A stretch of DNA of 64,000 nt from positions 186,001 through 250,000 of the forward strand of contig NZ_JAOQJE010000002.1 in assembly GCF_025567315.1 (NCBI RefSeq). The letters run 5' to 3'. Position numbers and translations under genes: made by a program. The notes below the pieces were generated by a model, which saw only the letters and a program-made list of their open reading frames with translations, did no database searches and was not told where the DNA came from. Shown in pieces: positions 42,133 to 50,427 of the stretch (the first letter of the stretch is position 1; every line of letters starts with the position of its first letter). The DNA is from Agathobaculum ammoniilyticum (GTDB lineage Bacteria; Bacillota; Clostridia; Oscillospirales; Butyricicoccaceae).

Positions 42133-43428
42133 TTGACCAAGTATGTAATCAACGGCGGTAAAACGCTCAACGGCGAGGTTACGATTTCGGGCGCAAAAAA
42201 CGCGGCGGTCGCGATCGTGCCGGCGGCGCTGCTGGCGGATGGGCCGGTGCGGATTGAAAATGTGCCGAAGATCATTGACGTAACGCTGCAGCTCGAGATC
42301 ATGCGGGAGCTTGGCGCGCAGATCCGCCTTGTGAACGCGACGACGGTCGAGATCCGCAATTCCCAGCACCCGAGCCTCAAGCCGCATGAGCTGGAGCGCA
42401 AGCTGCGCGCCTCGTACTATCTGCTCGGCGTGCTGCTCGGCAAATACGGCTTTGCGGAAGTCGCGATGCCAGGCGGCTGCAACTTCGGCGGTGTGCGCCC
42501 GATCGACCAGCATATCAAGGGCTTCGAGGCGCTCGGCGCCAAGGTTACGCTGCCCAAGGGCGGCTATATCCGCGCGGAGGCTCCCGAAGAGGGTCTGCAC
42601 GGCGCGCACATCTATTTTGACGTGGTTTCGGTGGGCGCGACCATGAATATCATGCTCGCCGCGGTTCTCGCCAAAGGCCAGACCATTATGGAGAACTGCG
42701 CCAAGGAGCCGCATATCGTCGATCTGGCGAACTTCCTCAACGCGATGGGGGCAGACGTCAAGGGCGCGGGTACGGACGTGATTAAGATCCGCGGCGTGGA
42801 GCGGCTACAGGGCGGCAGCTATTCCATCATACCGGACCAGATCGAGGCCGGCACATTTATGGCCGCGGTCGCGGCGTGCGGCGGCTCGGTGTTGGTAAAA
42901 AACGTTATCCCCAAGCATCTGGAGTGCATCACCGCCAAGCTCAAGGAGATGGGCGTGGAGGTCACGGAATTCGACGATTCGGTGCTGGTGCGGAGGGAGA
43001 ACCGCCTGACGCGCACCAACATCAAGACCATGCCGTACCCAGGCTTCCCGACCGACATGCAGCCGCAGATGACAACCGCGCTTTGCCTTGCGGAAGGCAC
43101 GAGCATCGTCACCGAGGGCGTGTGGGACAGCCGCTACCGCTATACTGAGGAGTTGGCGCGCATGGGTGCGAGCATCCATGTGGACGGCAAGATCGCGGTT
43201 ATTGAGGGCGTCGAGGAGTTCAAGGGCGCGCCGGTGCGCGCGCACGACCTACGCGCGGGCGCGGCCATGGTTATCGCGGGGCTGGCGGCCAAGGGTGTGA
43301 CCGAGGTTGAGCAGGTGCAGAACATCGAGCGCGGCTACGAAACGCTGGTGGAGAAATTTGTGGCGCTTGGCGCGGATATGTACCGTTCGGAGATACCGGA
43401 TTCCATGGGCATGGCGGAGCGCGCGTAA
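42133..43428 (+). CDS. murA: UDP-N-acetylglucosamine 1-carboxyvinyltransferase MurA
   Basis: First committed step of peptidoglycan synthesis and the target of fosfomycin. The 431 residues start TKYVINGGKTLNGEVTISGA with KNAAVAI. The catalytic Cys116 is seen in MPGGCNFGGVRPIDQHI, so fosfomycin sensitivity is expected. FPTDMQPQMTT and the C-terminal GYETLVEKF block are typical. The start is a TTG preceded by GAGGAG; a GTG six codons upstream is the alternative. The gene is inserted between yycI and yycJ, next to the cell-wall regulon controller. Confidence 0.95.
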   Translation: MTKYVINGGKTLNGEVTISGAKNAAVAIVPAALLADGPVRIENVPKIIDVTLQLEIMRELGAQIRLVNATTVEIRNSQHPSLKPHELERKLRASYYLLGVLLGKYGFAEVAMPGGCNFGGVRPIDQHIKGFEALGAKVTLPKGGYIRAEAPEEGLHGAHIYFDVVSVGATMNIMLAAVLAKGQTIMENCAKEPHIVDLANFLNAMGADVKGAGTDVIKIRGVERLQGGSYSIIPDQIEAGTFMAAVAACGGSVLVKNVIPKHLECITAKLKEMGVEVTEFDDSVLVRRENRLTRTNIKTMPYPGFPTDMQPQMTTALCLAEGTSIVTEGVWDSRYRYTEELARMGASIHVDGKIAVIEGVEEFKGAPVRAHDLRAGAAMVIAGLAAKGVTEVEQVQNIERGYETLVEKFVALGADMYRSEIPDSMGMAERA

Positions 43429-43444
43429 CACAAGCAGGATGCAG

Positions 43445-43475
43445 ACAGCGGAGGGGGCAACCTCTCCGCTGTTTT
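43445..43475 (+). terminator. Terminator after murA
   Basis: ACAGCGGAG / CTCCGCTGT-type stem followed by TTTT. Confidence 0.8.
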
Positions 43476-43497
43476 GGAAAGCAAAGGGGTTTAGTCA

Positions 43498-44307
43498 GTG
43501 GCGGAACGGTATTATTACAGCATTGCAAGCGGCTCGACCGGCAACTGCGGCCTGTATGTGGCCGGAGGCGCCGCAATTCTGATTGATCTGGGGGTGTCCC
43601 TGCGCAAGATCACGGCCGCGCTCACGGCGGTCGGACTGGGGCTGGACGACCTGTCGGCCGTGCTGCTTACGCACGAGCATATCGACCATGTGAAGGGCCT
43701 GCCGATGTTCCTGAAGAAAGCGGGCGCGCCGGTGTTTGCCTCGCGCGGCACGGCGGAGGCGCTTGCGCAAAAGGAGCCGCTCTGCCGCGACCGGCTGAAC
43801 GTATTTGAAAGCGGCGAGGCGTTCTGGGTGCGGGACGTGGATGTTGAGACCTTTGAAACGCCGCACGACGCGGCGGACAGTGTCGGCTACATATTGTCCC
43901 ACGGTGAAAGCCGGTTCGGGTTTGCGACCGATCTCGGCTTTGTGCCGCGCGATGTGGCGGACAGGCTGCGCGGCTGCGGGACGGTCGTACTGGAAAGCAA
44001 CCACGACCCGCATATGCTGCAGGCGGGGCCGTACCCGTACCCGCTCAAGATGCGCGTGGCAGGGCCGGCTGGTCACCTGTCCAATCCGGACTGCGCGGCA
44101 TTTGCCGCCGATCTGGTCAAAAACGGGACAAGGACGCTGATCCTTGCCCATCTGAGCGAGAAAAACAATATACCGGAGCTGGCGTTCCAACAGACCAGGG
44201 CTGCGCTGCGCGGTCTGCCCGCCTGTGCGGTCCATATCGCGCCGCGCGAGCGCATGGAGGAGCCGGTCCTGTTCGGGGAGGAAGAAGCATGCTCTCTGTC
44301 CGGCTGA
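43498..44307 (+). CDS. MBL-fold hydrolase YycJ (WalJ)
   Basis: A 269-residue metallo-beta-lactamase-fold protein. The zinc signature THEHIDHVKG and TPHDAADSVGY are seen, with N-terminal SIASGSTGNCGLYV as in YycJ/WalJ. It is a 5'-to-3' exonuclease-like nuclease in a studied homologue and links to DNA replication-division coordination. The GTG start at 43498 has only a weak ribosome binding site (AAAGGGG) further upstream. Position next to the wal locus and rlmH supports the assignment. Confidence 0.9.
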   Translation: MAERYYYSIASGSTGNCGLYVAGGAAILIDLGVSLRKITAALTAVGLGLDDLSAVLLTHEHIDHVKGLPMFLKKAGAPVFASRGTAEALAQKEPLCRDRLNVFESGEAFWVRDVDVETFETPHDAADSVGYILSHGESRFGFATDLGFVPRDVADRLRGCGTVVLESNHDPHMLQAGPYPYPLKMRVAGPAGHLSNPDCAAFAADLVKNGTRTLILAHLSEKNNIPELAFQQTRAALRGLPACAVHIAPRERMEEPVLFGEEEACSLSG

Positions 44308-44771
44308 TTTGCGTCGGCAAGCTGGGCGAAAAGTTCTGGGCGGACGCGGTAAAGGAATATGAGAAACGCCTTGGCGCGTACTGTAGGCTGGAAATCGTCG
44401 AGCTGCCGGAGGCACGGCTGCCGCAGGCGCCTTCGGCGGGAGAGGTGCGGCAGGCGCTTGAGAAAGAGGCCGGTCTGATCGAGGAAAAGCTCCCGCAGGG
44501 GGCGGCGGTGGTTGCATTGTGTGTGGAGGGACGGACGATGTCGTCCGAACAGCTTGCCGACTATCTGGGGCGGCTGACGGTTTCCGGAACCAGCAGGGTG
44601 TGCCTGGTGATCGGCGGCTCCTGCGGGCTGTCGGAGCGCATCAAGCAGCGCGCGGCGCTGCGCCTGTCCATGTCTCCCATGACGTTCCCGCATCATTTGG
44701 CGCGCGTGATGGTGCTGGAGCAGGTATACCGCGCGCTGAATATTGCCGCAGGCGGCAAATACCACAAATGA
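44289..44771 (+). CDS. rlmH: 23S rRNA (pseudouridine1915-N3)-methyltransferase RlmH
   Basis: SPOUT methyltransferase of 160 residues that methylates pseudouridine 1915 in helix 69. The start RLICVGKLGEKFWADAVKEY, the AdoMet loop VIGGSCGLSERIK and the C-terminus HHLARVMVLEQVYRALNI are diagnostic. It overlaps the end of yycJ by 19 bases, and GGGGAGGAAG gives the ribosome binding site. In many Firmicutes rlmH closes the wal region. Confidence 0.96.
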   Translation: MLSVRLICVGKLGEKFWADAVKEYEKRLGAYCRLEIVELPEARLPQAPSAGEVRQALEKEAGLIEEKLPQGAAVVALCVEGRTMSSEQLADYLGRLTVSGTSRVCLVIGGSCGLSERIKQRAALRLSMSPMTFPHHLARVMVLEQVYRALNIAAGGKYHK

Positions 44772-44785
44772 CAGGAAAAGACGCT

Positions 44786-45556
44786 ATGACGAGATATCCG
44801 ATTATCCTGGCGCACGGGCTGGGGGTGACCGATCAGGGCGGCCTTTACACGCCGTGGGGGCGTGTGCCGGATCTGCTGCGCGCCCGAGGCGCCGTCGTTT
44901 ACCTCGGCGGGCAGGACGCTTGGGGCAGCATCGAGACCGGCGCGGCGCAGCTCGCGCGCACGGTGCGCCGCGTCCTCAGGGAGCAGGGCTGCCGACGGGT
45001 GAATATCATCGCTCATTCCAAGGGCGGGCTGGAGGCGCGGTATCTGATCTCCAACATGGGATACGGGCGGTATATTGCTTCGCTTTCCATGCTGTCCACG
45101 CCTAACCGCGGCTCGCGTGTGGCCGAGCTGCTGCTGTACGCCCGTCCGGGCGTTGCGCTGTGGGCGTGTGGGAACGACGCCTACTGGTCGCGGCACGGCG
45201 ATGAAAAGCCGGATTCCCTGCGCGCGGGCGAGCAGCTTACGCCGGCATATCTCGTGCGTTTCAATCGGGACAACCCGGATGCGAACTGCGTGTTTTACCA
45301 AAGCTGGGGGACACGGATCGGCACGGTGCATCCGGATGGCGCTATGATGCTGACGCGCGGTTTGTTTTACCCCGCGCACGGGGCGAGCGACGGGCTGGTC
45401 ACGCCGGCCTCGGCGCGGTGGGGCCTGTACCGCGGCACGCTGGACGGGGTTTCCCACCAGCAGGTGGTGGACGTGTTCCGAAAGGACGCGCCGGGCTTTT
45501 CCGTGAAGCGGTTTTATATCAGCCTGGCGCGCGGGTTGGCGGAAAAAGGATTATAG
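44786..45556 (+). CDS. Triacylglycerol lipase-like alpha/beta hydrolase
   Basis: A 256-residue enzyme resembling Pseudomonas/Burkholderia-type lipases. The oxyanion start PIILAHGLGVTD, the nucleophile Ser in IIAHSKGGLEAR, the Asp in HGASDGLVTPASARWG and a His in LDGVSHQQVVD give a full triad. No signal peptide is seen, so it may be cytoplasmic or exported by another route. AGGAAAAG lies eight bases before the ATG at 44786. An earlier in-frame ATG at 44768 overlaps the rlmH stop. Confidence 0.85.
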   Translation: MTRYPIILAHGLGVTDQGGLYTPWGRVPDLLRARGAVVYLGGQDAWGSIETGAAQLARTVRRVLREQGCRRVNIIAHSKGGLEARYLISNMGYGRYIASLSMLSTPNRGSRVAELLLYARPGVALWACGNDAYWSRHGDEKPDSLRAGEQLTPAYLVRFNRDNPDANCVFYQSWGTRIGTVHPDGAMMLTRGLFYPAHGASDGLVTPASARWGLYRGTLDGVSHQQVVDVFRKDAPGFSVKRFYISLARGLAEKGL

Positions 45557-45600
45557 GGGCGGCGGCTATCGTTTTTGGATACGCTGCCGCTTTTTGTTTT
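45557..45600 (+). terminator. Terminator-like hairpin after the lipase gene
   Basis: GGCGGC...GCTGCCGC-type stem with a long loop, then TTTTTGTTTT. The T-run is strong but the stem is imperfect. Confidence 0.55.
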
Positions 45601-45623
45601 GCCTCGAATATTTCGAAAAAGCA

Positions 45624-45652
45624 TTTACATTGTCCGTCCGATTCGGTAAAAT
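45624..45652 (+). promoter_or_regulatory. Promoter of the PfkB-type kinase gene
   Basis: TTTACA and TAAAAT are separated by 17 bases, 37 bases before the start codon. Confidence 0.75.
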
Positions 45653-45688
45653 AGAAAGAAGAGAGAAATTGTTTCAGGAGGGGCTCCT

Positions 45689-46630
45689 ATGATTATCACG
45701 ATAACGCTCAATGCCGCGCTCGACCGCACGCTGCGCATCGAACAGCCGTTGGTCGTGGGCAAGCTCAACCGGGCGGTGTCCAGTTATCTGGAACCGGGCG
45801 GCAAGGGTATCAATGTTTCCCGCGCCGTCAAAGCGCTGGGCGGGGACAGCGTGGCGTTGGGTTTCTCTGCGGGTACAAACGGCCGTATGATGAAAGATAT
45901 GCTGACTTCTGCGGATATTCACCATGATTTTGTCGATGTTTCGGGACAGATGCGTGTCAACACACAGATCATCGACGCGCAGGGCGGGCATACGGAGGTC
46001 AACGAACCGGGCAACAAGCTGGAAGACGCGGATTTCCTCCGTCTGCTGGACCGTATGGATAATTACCTAGATAAGGGCAATATTTTTGTCCTGGCCGGCT
46101 CCACGCCGCCGGGCTTTTCTATGCAGAATTACCGTAAGCTGTGCCAGACGATCAAAAAACGCGGCTGCAGGCTGATTATCGACGCGCAGGGCGAGCTGCT
46201 GCTCGAAGCGCTTCAGTGCGAACCTGATGTGGTCAAGCCGAATATCTTCGAGTTGGCGGAGGCGGTCGGTGATAAGCCCTCGACCGATCCAGAGGTTGTC
46301 TTGGTTTCCGCGCGCAAGATGCTGGATATGGGCGCGGGTACGGTCTGTGTTTCCATGAGTCAGGAGGGCGCGGTGTTCGTTTCCAAAAGCGAGGACGAAG
46401 CGCTGTACGTCAACACCAACCCGCGCATCTACGACGAAGGCGCGGTCGGTACGGGCGACGCAATGGTTGGCGCGATCGCCAATTCGATGAACAAGGGCCT
46501 GCGGTTTGACGAAATGGCGCGTTTTGCGGTCGCTACCGCGCGGGCGAGCAGCCGGCTGGCCGGAACCGAGATGGCGACGCTCAAAAAGGTCTACGAGGTC
46601 TACGAGACGACGCAGGTCTACATACTGTAA
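45689..46630 (+). CDS. 1-phosphofructokinase family (PfkB) sugar kinase
   Basis: A 313-residue kinase of the FruK/LacC group. The start IITITLNAALDRTLRIEQPL, the EPGGKGINVSRAVKALGG block, VLAGSTPPGFS and the anion-hole/base motif GAVGTGDAMVGAIA are typical. It phosphorylates fructose-1-phosphate or tagatose-6-phosphate. No PTS transporter or DeoR regulator lies beside it, so the substrate stays open. GGAGGGG lies before the ATG. It has its own promoter and a terminator. Confidence 0.9.
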   Translation: MIITITLNAALDRTLRIEQPLVVGKLNRAVSSYLEPGGKGINVSRAVKALGGDSVALGFSAGTNGRMMKDMLTSADIHHDFVDVSGQMRVNTQIIDAQGGHTEVNEPGNKLEDADFLRLLDRMDNYLDKGNIFVLAGSTPPGFSMQNYRKLCQTIKKRGCRLIIDAQGELLLEALQCEPDVVKPNIFELAEAVGDKPSTDPEVVLVSARKMLDMGAGTVCVSMSQEGAVFVSKSEDEALYVNTNPRIYDEGAVGTGDAMVGAIANSMNKGLRFDEMARFAVATARASSRLAGTEMATLKKVYEVYETTQVYIL

Positions 46631-46641
46631 ATATATAAAAA

Positions 46642-46672
46642 ACGGGGAGGAAGTGGTTTTCCTCTCCGTTTG
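46642..46672 (+). terminator. Terminator after the PfkB-type kinase gene
   Basis: AACGGGGAGGAA / TTTCCTCTCCGTT stem followed by TTGCGTTT. Confidence 0.75.
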
Positions 46673-46724
46673 CGTTTCCGCTTTGGCGAAAGCGGGGAAG
46701 CTGCGCCTGCGCGGCGCGGGCGGA

Positions 46725-46759
46725 CAAGAGGGGAGAAACCGACGGTTTCTCCCCTCTTG
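46725..46759. repeat. Perfect inverted repeat, 16-bp arms
   Basis: CAAGAGGGGAGAAACC-GAC-GGTTTCTCCCCTCTTG. It is a perfect stem with a three-base loop, not followed by a T-run, so not a simple terminator. Confidence 0.85.
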
Positions 46760-47160
46760 CCAATCCCCCCTTTTCCCTGATGCGCAGGCCGGAGGCGGGA
46801 ACGGCTGCGCCGTTCCTATTTCTGATCGGGACCGCTCCGAAAAAAATACGGAGGCTGTTGCGGGAGCTCTGTTCGCGCGGAGGTTAGATCGGGACAGCGG
46901 GAAAACGGATACCGCCTGTCCGAAACGGTTCATGCGCGCGTAACAGCGCGCGGGAGGGGGGAGCCGCCGCCCACCCCACCCACCATCCCCTTGGGGTGGA
47001 AGCCGTTGCGCTTACCGTGATACAGCAAATGGGCGGCAGATGGAACGCGCGACCTACCTTGCGCGCGGAGCGCGCTCTTATTTGCGGGAGCAAATGCCGT
47101 AAACTGGCCCTGTGGAAGCGCCAAAACCTTGTAGCCGTGAAAAAAGGAAAGCAGGGAATT

Positions 47161-47202
47161 CAAAAGGGGAGGACAACCCATGCGAGTTGTCCTCCCCTTT
47201 TG
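47161..47202. repeat. Perfect inverted repeat, 17-bp arms
   Basis: Arms CAAAAGGGGAGGACAAC and its complement surround an eight-base loop. The outer part CAAAAGGGGAG is close to CAAGAGGGGAG of the repeat at 46725, so the two may be members of one family. Confidence 0.85.
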
Positions 47203-47301
47203 CCCCCGCGCCGGGCGGCGCACTGTCCCCGCACGGAGGGGCGGCATCGTGTTGTATCCACGGATAAAACGTCGTACGCTGGCACGCCTTCTGTTTCCAG
47301 C

Positions 47302-48153
47302 TCAAAGACTGTGCTGAAGCTTTGCGGCCTTGAGCGTGTTCTTCATCAGCATGGTGATGGTCATTGGTCCCGCGCCGCCCGGCACCGGCGTCATATAGGA
47401 CGCCTTTTCCATGACCTCCGGCGCAACATCGCCGCAGACCTTGCCCTCGGCGTTGCGGTTGATGCCGACATCGATCACAACCGCGCCGTCCTTTACCATG
47501 TCCGGCGTGATAAAGCCGGCCTTGCCCACGGCGGCGACCAGGATGTCCGCGCGGCGGCACACCGCCGCAAGGCCGCTGGTGCGGCTGTGACAGATCGTGA
47601 CCGTGCCGTGCCGGTGCAGCAGCAGCATGCTCATAGGCTTGCCGACGATGTTCGACCGACCGACCACAACGCACTCCTTGCCCTTGGGGTCGATTCCATA
47701 TTCATCGAGCAGCTCCATCACGCCCGCGGGGGTGCAGGGGACAAAGTCGAAGTTGCCCACCATAATTTTGCCCACGTTGACCGGATGGAACGCATCCACG
47801 TCCTTTTTCGGGTCGATCGCGTCGATCACCGCCTGCTCGGAGATATGCTCCGGCACCGGCATCTGGCACAGGATGCCCGAAATCTGGGGGCTTTGGTTGA
47901 GCTGCGCGATCAGGCCGAGCAGCTCCTCCTGGGAGGTTTCCGCGGGAAGCGCATACTTCTCGCTATAAAAGCCGCATTCGGCGCAGGCTTTCTCTTTATT
48001 GCGGACGTAAATCTCGCTGGCAGGGTCGTTGCCCACGATGATAACCGCAAGGCCGGGCGTAACGCCTTTTTCTTTCAGCGCCTTGGTCTCCGCTAGGATG
48101 CTGCCGCGCACCTTTGCGGAAAGCGCTTTTCCGTCCATTCTTACTGCACTCAT
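47302..48153 (-). CDS. folD: Methylenetetrahydrofolate dehydrogenase/cyclohydrolase FolD
   Basis: Bifunctional one-carbon enzyme of 283 residues. The substrate region has VGNDPASEIYVRNKEKACAE with the conserved Tyr-x3-Lys pair, QMPVPEHISEQAVIDAIDP matches the QLPLP block, and VVVGRSNIVGKPMSMLLL is the NADP loop. PVPGGAGPMTITMLMKNTL ends it. GAGGAGG lies before the ATG. It is 30 bases downstream of lgt on the same strand. Confidence 0.96.
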   Translation of the reverse strand: MSAVRMDGKALSAKVRGSILAETKALKEKGVTPGLAVIIVGNDPASEIYVRNKEKACAECGFYSEKYALPAETSQEELLGLIAQLNQSPQISGILCQMPVPEHISEQAVIDAIDPKKDVDAFHPVNVGKIMVGNFDFVPCTPAGVMELLDEYGIDPKGKECVVVGRSNIVGKPMSMLLLHRHGTVTICHSRTSGLAAVCRRADILVAAVGKAGFITPDMVKDGAVVIDVGINRNAEGKVCGDVAPEVMEKASYMTPVPGGAGPMTITMLMKNTLKAAKLQHSL

Positions 48154-48183
48154 GTCATATCCTCCTCTTATGATGGAAACGGG

Positions 48184-49131
48184 TCACTTTTGTTCCGGCG
48201 CGCTTTCCGCGGCCGGGCTGCCGTTCGCCGCAGGCTCCTGCGCGGGCGCGGCGCTCTCCTGCGCCGTTTTCGGCTTTTCACTGCCTGCGGGTTGCTCCAC
48301 CGGCACAGGGGCTTCCGCCGGTACGGGCGCCGGCGGCTGGTAGAATTTTTTGCTGACCGCAATGCGGTTGTATTTGCGAACCAGAATGACGATGGCTGCG
48401 GCGCAGCTGATCACGGCCAAGATCTGGGACACGCGCATCGGCCCGAGGTACAGGCTGTCCGTGCGCAGGCCCTCGATCCAGGCGCGCCCCAGGCCGTACC
48501 AGGCGACGTACAGAAGTGCGATCTCGCCCTCGAATTTGCGCTTTTTGGAGATGAAATGCAGGGCGATAAAGCCAACCAGGTTCCATAGGGACTCATACAG
48601 GAACGTCGGGTGCACCGGACTGCCCGCGTCGATCGTCATGCGCCAGGGGAGCAGCGTTGTGCCGCCGTGCGCCTCGCCGTTGATGAAGTTGCCCCAGCGG
48701 CCGATGCACTGGCCGATCAGCAGGCCGAGCGCGGCCATGTCGCACAGGCCGGCAAACGACAGCTTTTTGAAGCGGCTGTAAGCGAACAGGGCGATCAATA
48801 CGCCGATCACTGCGCCGTAGATCGCGATGCCGCCGTTCCAAACGGCGACGATCTCGGCCGGATGCTGGCTGTAATACTCCCACTCAAAGACAACGTAGTA
48901 CAGGCGGGCGCAGACCACGCCCACCGGCACACAGATGATCATGCAGTCGATCAGGTTATCCGAGGTGAAGCCGAATTTTTTGACGCGGAAATTCAGGTAG
49001 AGCGCGGCCAGGATAAAGCCGACGCAGATGATGATGCCGTACCAGTAGATTTCCTTGCCGAATACCGTGAATGCGACGCGGTTGATGGTGAATTCCAGGC
49101 CAAGCCCTGGGAATGCGATGACGTGTTCCAT
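48184..49131 (-). CDS. lgt: Prolipoprotein diacylglyceryl transferase Lgt
   Basis: Membrane enzyme that moves diacylglycerol onto the lipobox Cys. The 315 residues contain seven hydrophobic segments, the signature IGRWGNFINGEAHGGTT and the essential Arg/Glu/His region (HPTFLYESLWNLVGF). The IYG motif replaces the HG motif at the position of E. coli His103, a change also known in Clostridia. A C-terminal tail of about 55 residues rich in Pro, Ala and Glu (from about residue 260) is extra. Its substrates would include the 47-residue lipoprotein at 9520-9663. Confidence 0.95.
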   Translation of the reverse strand: MEHVIAFPGLGLEFTINRVAFTVFGKEIYWYGIIICVGFILAALYLNFRVKKFGFTSDNLIDCMIICVPVGVVCARLYYVVFEWEYYSQHPAEIVAVWNGGIAIYGAVIGVLIALFAYSRFKKLSFAGLCDMAALGLLIGQCIGRWGNFINGEAHGGTTLLPWRMTIDAGSPVHPTFLYESLWNLVGFIALHFISKKRKFEGEIALLYVAWYGLGRAWIEGLRTDSLYLGPMRVSQILAVISCAAAIVILVRKYNRIAVSKKFYQPPAPVPAEAPVPVEQPAGSEKPKTAQESAAPAQEPAANGSPAAESAPEQK

Positions 49132-49161
49132 GATGATTGCTTCCTTTGCTGTTTTGTTGAT

Positions 49162-50427
49162 TTACTGCTGCGGCTCGACGACCGAAAGGGAGGAACGGTC
49201 GCGCCGCGCCCAGCGGGCGAACATGGCCTGGACGTCGTCCGGACTGATGGTGTCGAATAGGGCCGCGAAATCGAGGTAGTGCTCGCCCGCGAAGAGCGCG
49301 CCTACCTCCTGCCGCGCATAGCTTTCGGGCGCGTCCAGCACGCGCAGGTGCAGGCCGTACACGGCTTTTTTCATGCGGGAGAAAAGCGCGTGGTCCGCCC
49401 CCTCGTGCGCCAGGCGCGCGACCTCCTGCTCGACCGCGGCACGGACCGCCTCCGGATCGCGGCTCTCGCCGCCGAGAATGGCGGCCGCGCCCTCCGGAAT
49501 GACCGTATAGTCGGTATCAAAATCCCGTCCGATCAGGCGTTTCTCGTAAAGCGAGGCATACAGCGGGGAATTGTCGCCGCACAGGATGCGCACGGCCAGT
49601 TCGCCGAGCAGGCTGCGGCGTAGGCGGCTTTCGTCCGGCTCCAGAGGGATATCCTTGAAGCCGAGCAGGAACTGCGGCTGCGATACCTGCATGCAGCGGG
49701 TCACGGTCAGCTCGTTTACCGTCTCGCGGCGCGTGCCGTAGTGCCGCCGGCCGATCTCGGGCGCGTCCTGCGGGGAGAACTGTGCGGCAATCCGGCAGGC
49801 TTCGTCAAAATCCGCGGTGCCGCAAATGACGAGCGCCATGTTTTTCGGGCTGTAAAACGCCCGGTGGCAGGCGTACAGCGTTTCCGGCGTGATCTGTGCG
49901 ATGCTCTCCGTGCTGCCCGCGATGGACACACGGACCGGATGCGTGCGGTACAGCCCCTGGAACAGGCCGACGAATGCCTGCCAGCCAGGGGTGTCGTCCA
50001 TCATGCCGATCTCCTGCCCGATGATGCCCCGCTCCTTTTGCACGTTTTCCTCGGTGAAATACGGCGTGAACACAAATTTCAGCAGGATCTCGAGGTTTTC
50101 TTCAAACCGGTCGGTGCAGGAAAAATGATAGGCGGTCATGGTCTGGCTGGTGAAGGCGTTCGGGCTCGCGCCCGTGCGCGCGAATTTCTGCAGGGCGTTG
50201 CCGTCCTGGTCTTCAAACATCTTGTGCTCCAGAAAGTGCGCCACGCCCGCGGGCGTATCGTAGCGCCGGCCCTCGCAGGTGAACGAGGCGTCCACAGAGC
50301 CGAAATTGGTAGCCAGGATGGCGAAGGTTTTGCTGAAGCCCTCCTTAGGCAGATAGCAGATGCGCAGGCCGTTGTCCAGCGTGCGCGTTTCCATGCGCTC
50401 GCGCAGGGCGGAATATTGCTTGCTCAT
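49162..50427 (-). CDS. M16-family zinc peptidase, YmfH-like
   Basis: A 421-residue insulinase-type peptidase. The inverted zinc motif HFLEH is in TPAGVAHFLEHKMFEDQDG, with a downstream Glu in KERGIIGQEIGMMDD. The start ATG overlaps the stop of the YmfF-like gene (ATGA), so both are translationally coupled. YmfF/YmfH pairs form two-subunit M16B proteases in B. subtilis and relatives. Their natural substrate here is unknown. Confidence 0.92.
   Translation of the reverse strand: MSKQYSALRERMETRTLDNGLRICYLPKEGFSKTFAILATNFGSVDASFTCEGRRYDTPAGVAHFLEHKMFEDQDGNALQKFARTGASPNAFTSQTMTAYHFSCTDRFEENLEILLKFVFTPYFTEENVQKERGIIGQEIGMMDDTPGWQAFVGLFQGLYRTHPVRVSIAGSTESIAQITPETLYACHRAFYSPKNMALVICGTADFDEACRIAAQFSPQDAPEIGRRHYGTRRETVNELTVTRCMQVSQPQFLLGFKDIPLEPDESRLRRSLLGELAVRILCGDNSPLYASLYEKRLIGRDFDTDYTVIPEGAAAILGGESRDPEAVRAAVEQEVARLAHEGADHALFSRMKKAVYGLHLRVLDAPESYARQEVGALFAGEHYLDFAALFDTISPDDVQAMFARWARRDRSSLSVVEPQQ

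Larger units (their letters stand above)
46631..47301. other. 671-base non-coding region rich in inverted repeats
   Basis: No convincing gene on either strand. Open frames here are interrupted by hairpins, lack ribosome binding sites and show low-complexity Arg/Pro/Ala-rich proteins. The stretch holds a terminator after the kinase gene and two long perfect inverted repeats (46725-46759 and 47161-47202). Smaller ones lie near 46799-46816, 46933-46960 and 47059-47074. It resembles a composite of intergenic repeat elements. Read on the minus strand, 46930-47247 gives an uninterrupted 105-codon frame that I consider spurious. Confidence 0.6.

Noticed and set aside
46930..47247. 105-codon minus-strand frame in the hairpin block
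   Set aside because: It runs through a perfect inverted repeat, lacks a ribosome binding site and would be Arg/Pro/Gly-rich. I keep it as possible repeat-element remnant only.
46996..48096. 366-codon plus-strand frame before lgt
   Set aside because: Two thirds are antisense to folD. The first third lies in the hairpin block and has no coding signal.
48184..49131. Tyr instead of His in the HG motif of Lgt as a sign of inactivity
   Set aside because: Lgt proteins of other Clostridia have the same IYG variant, and the main signature is intact.
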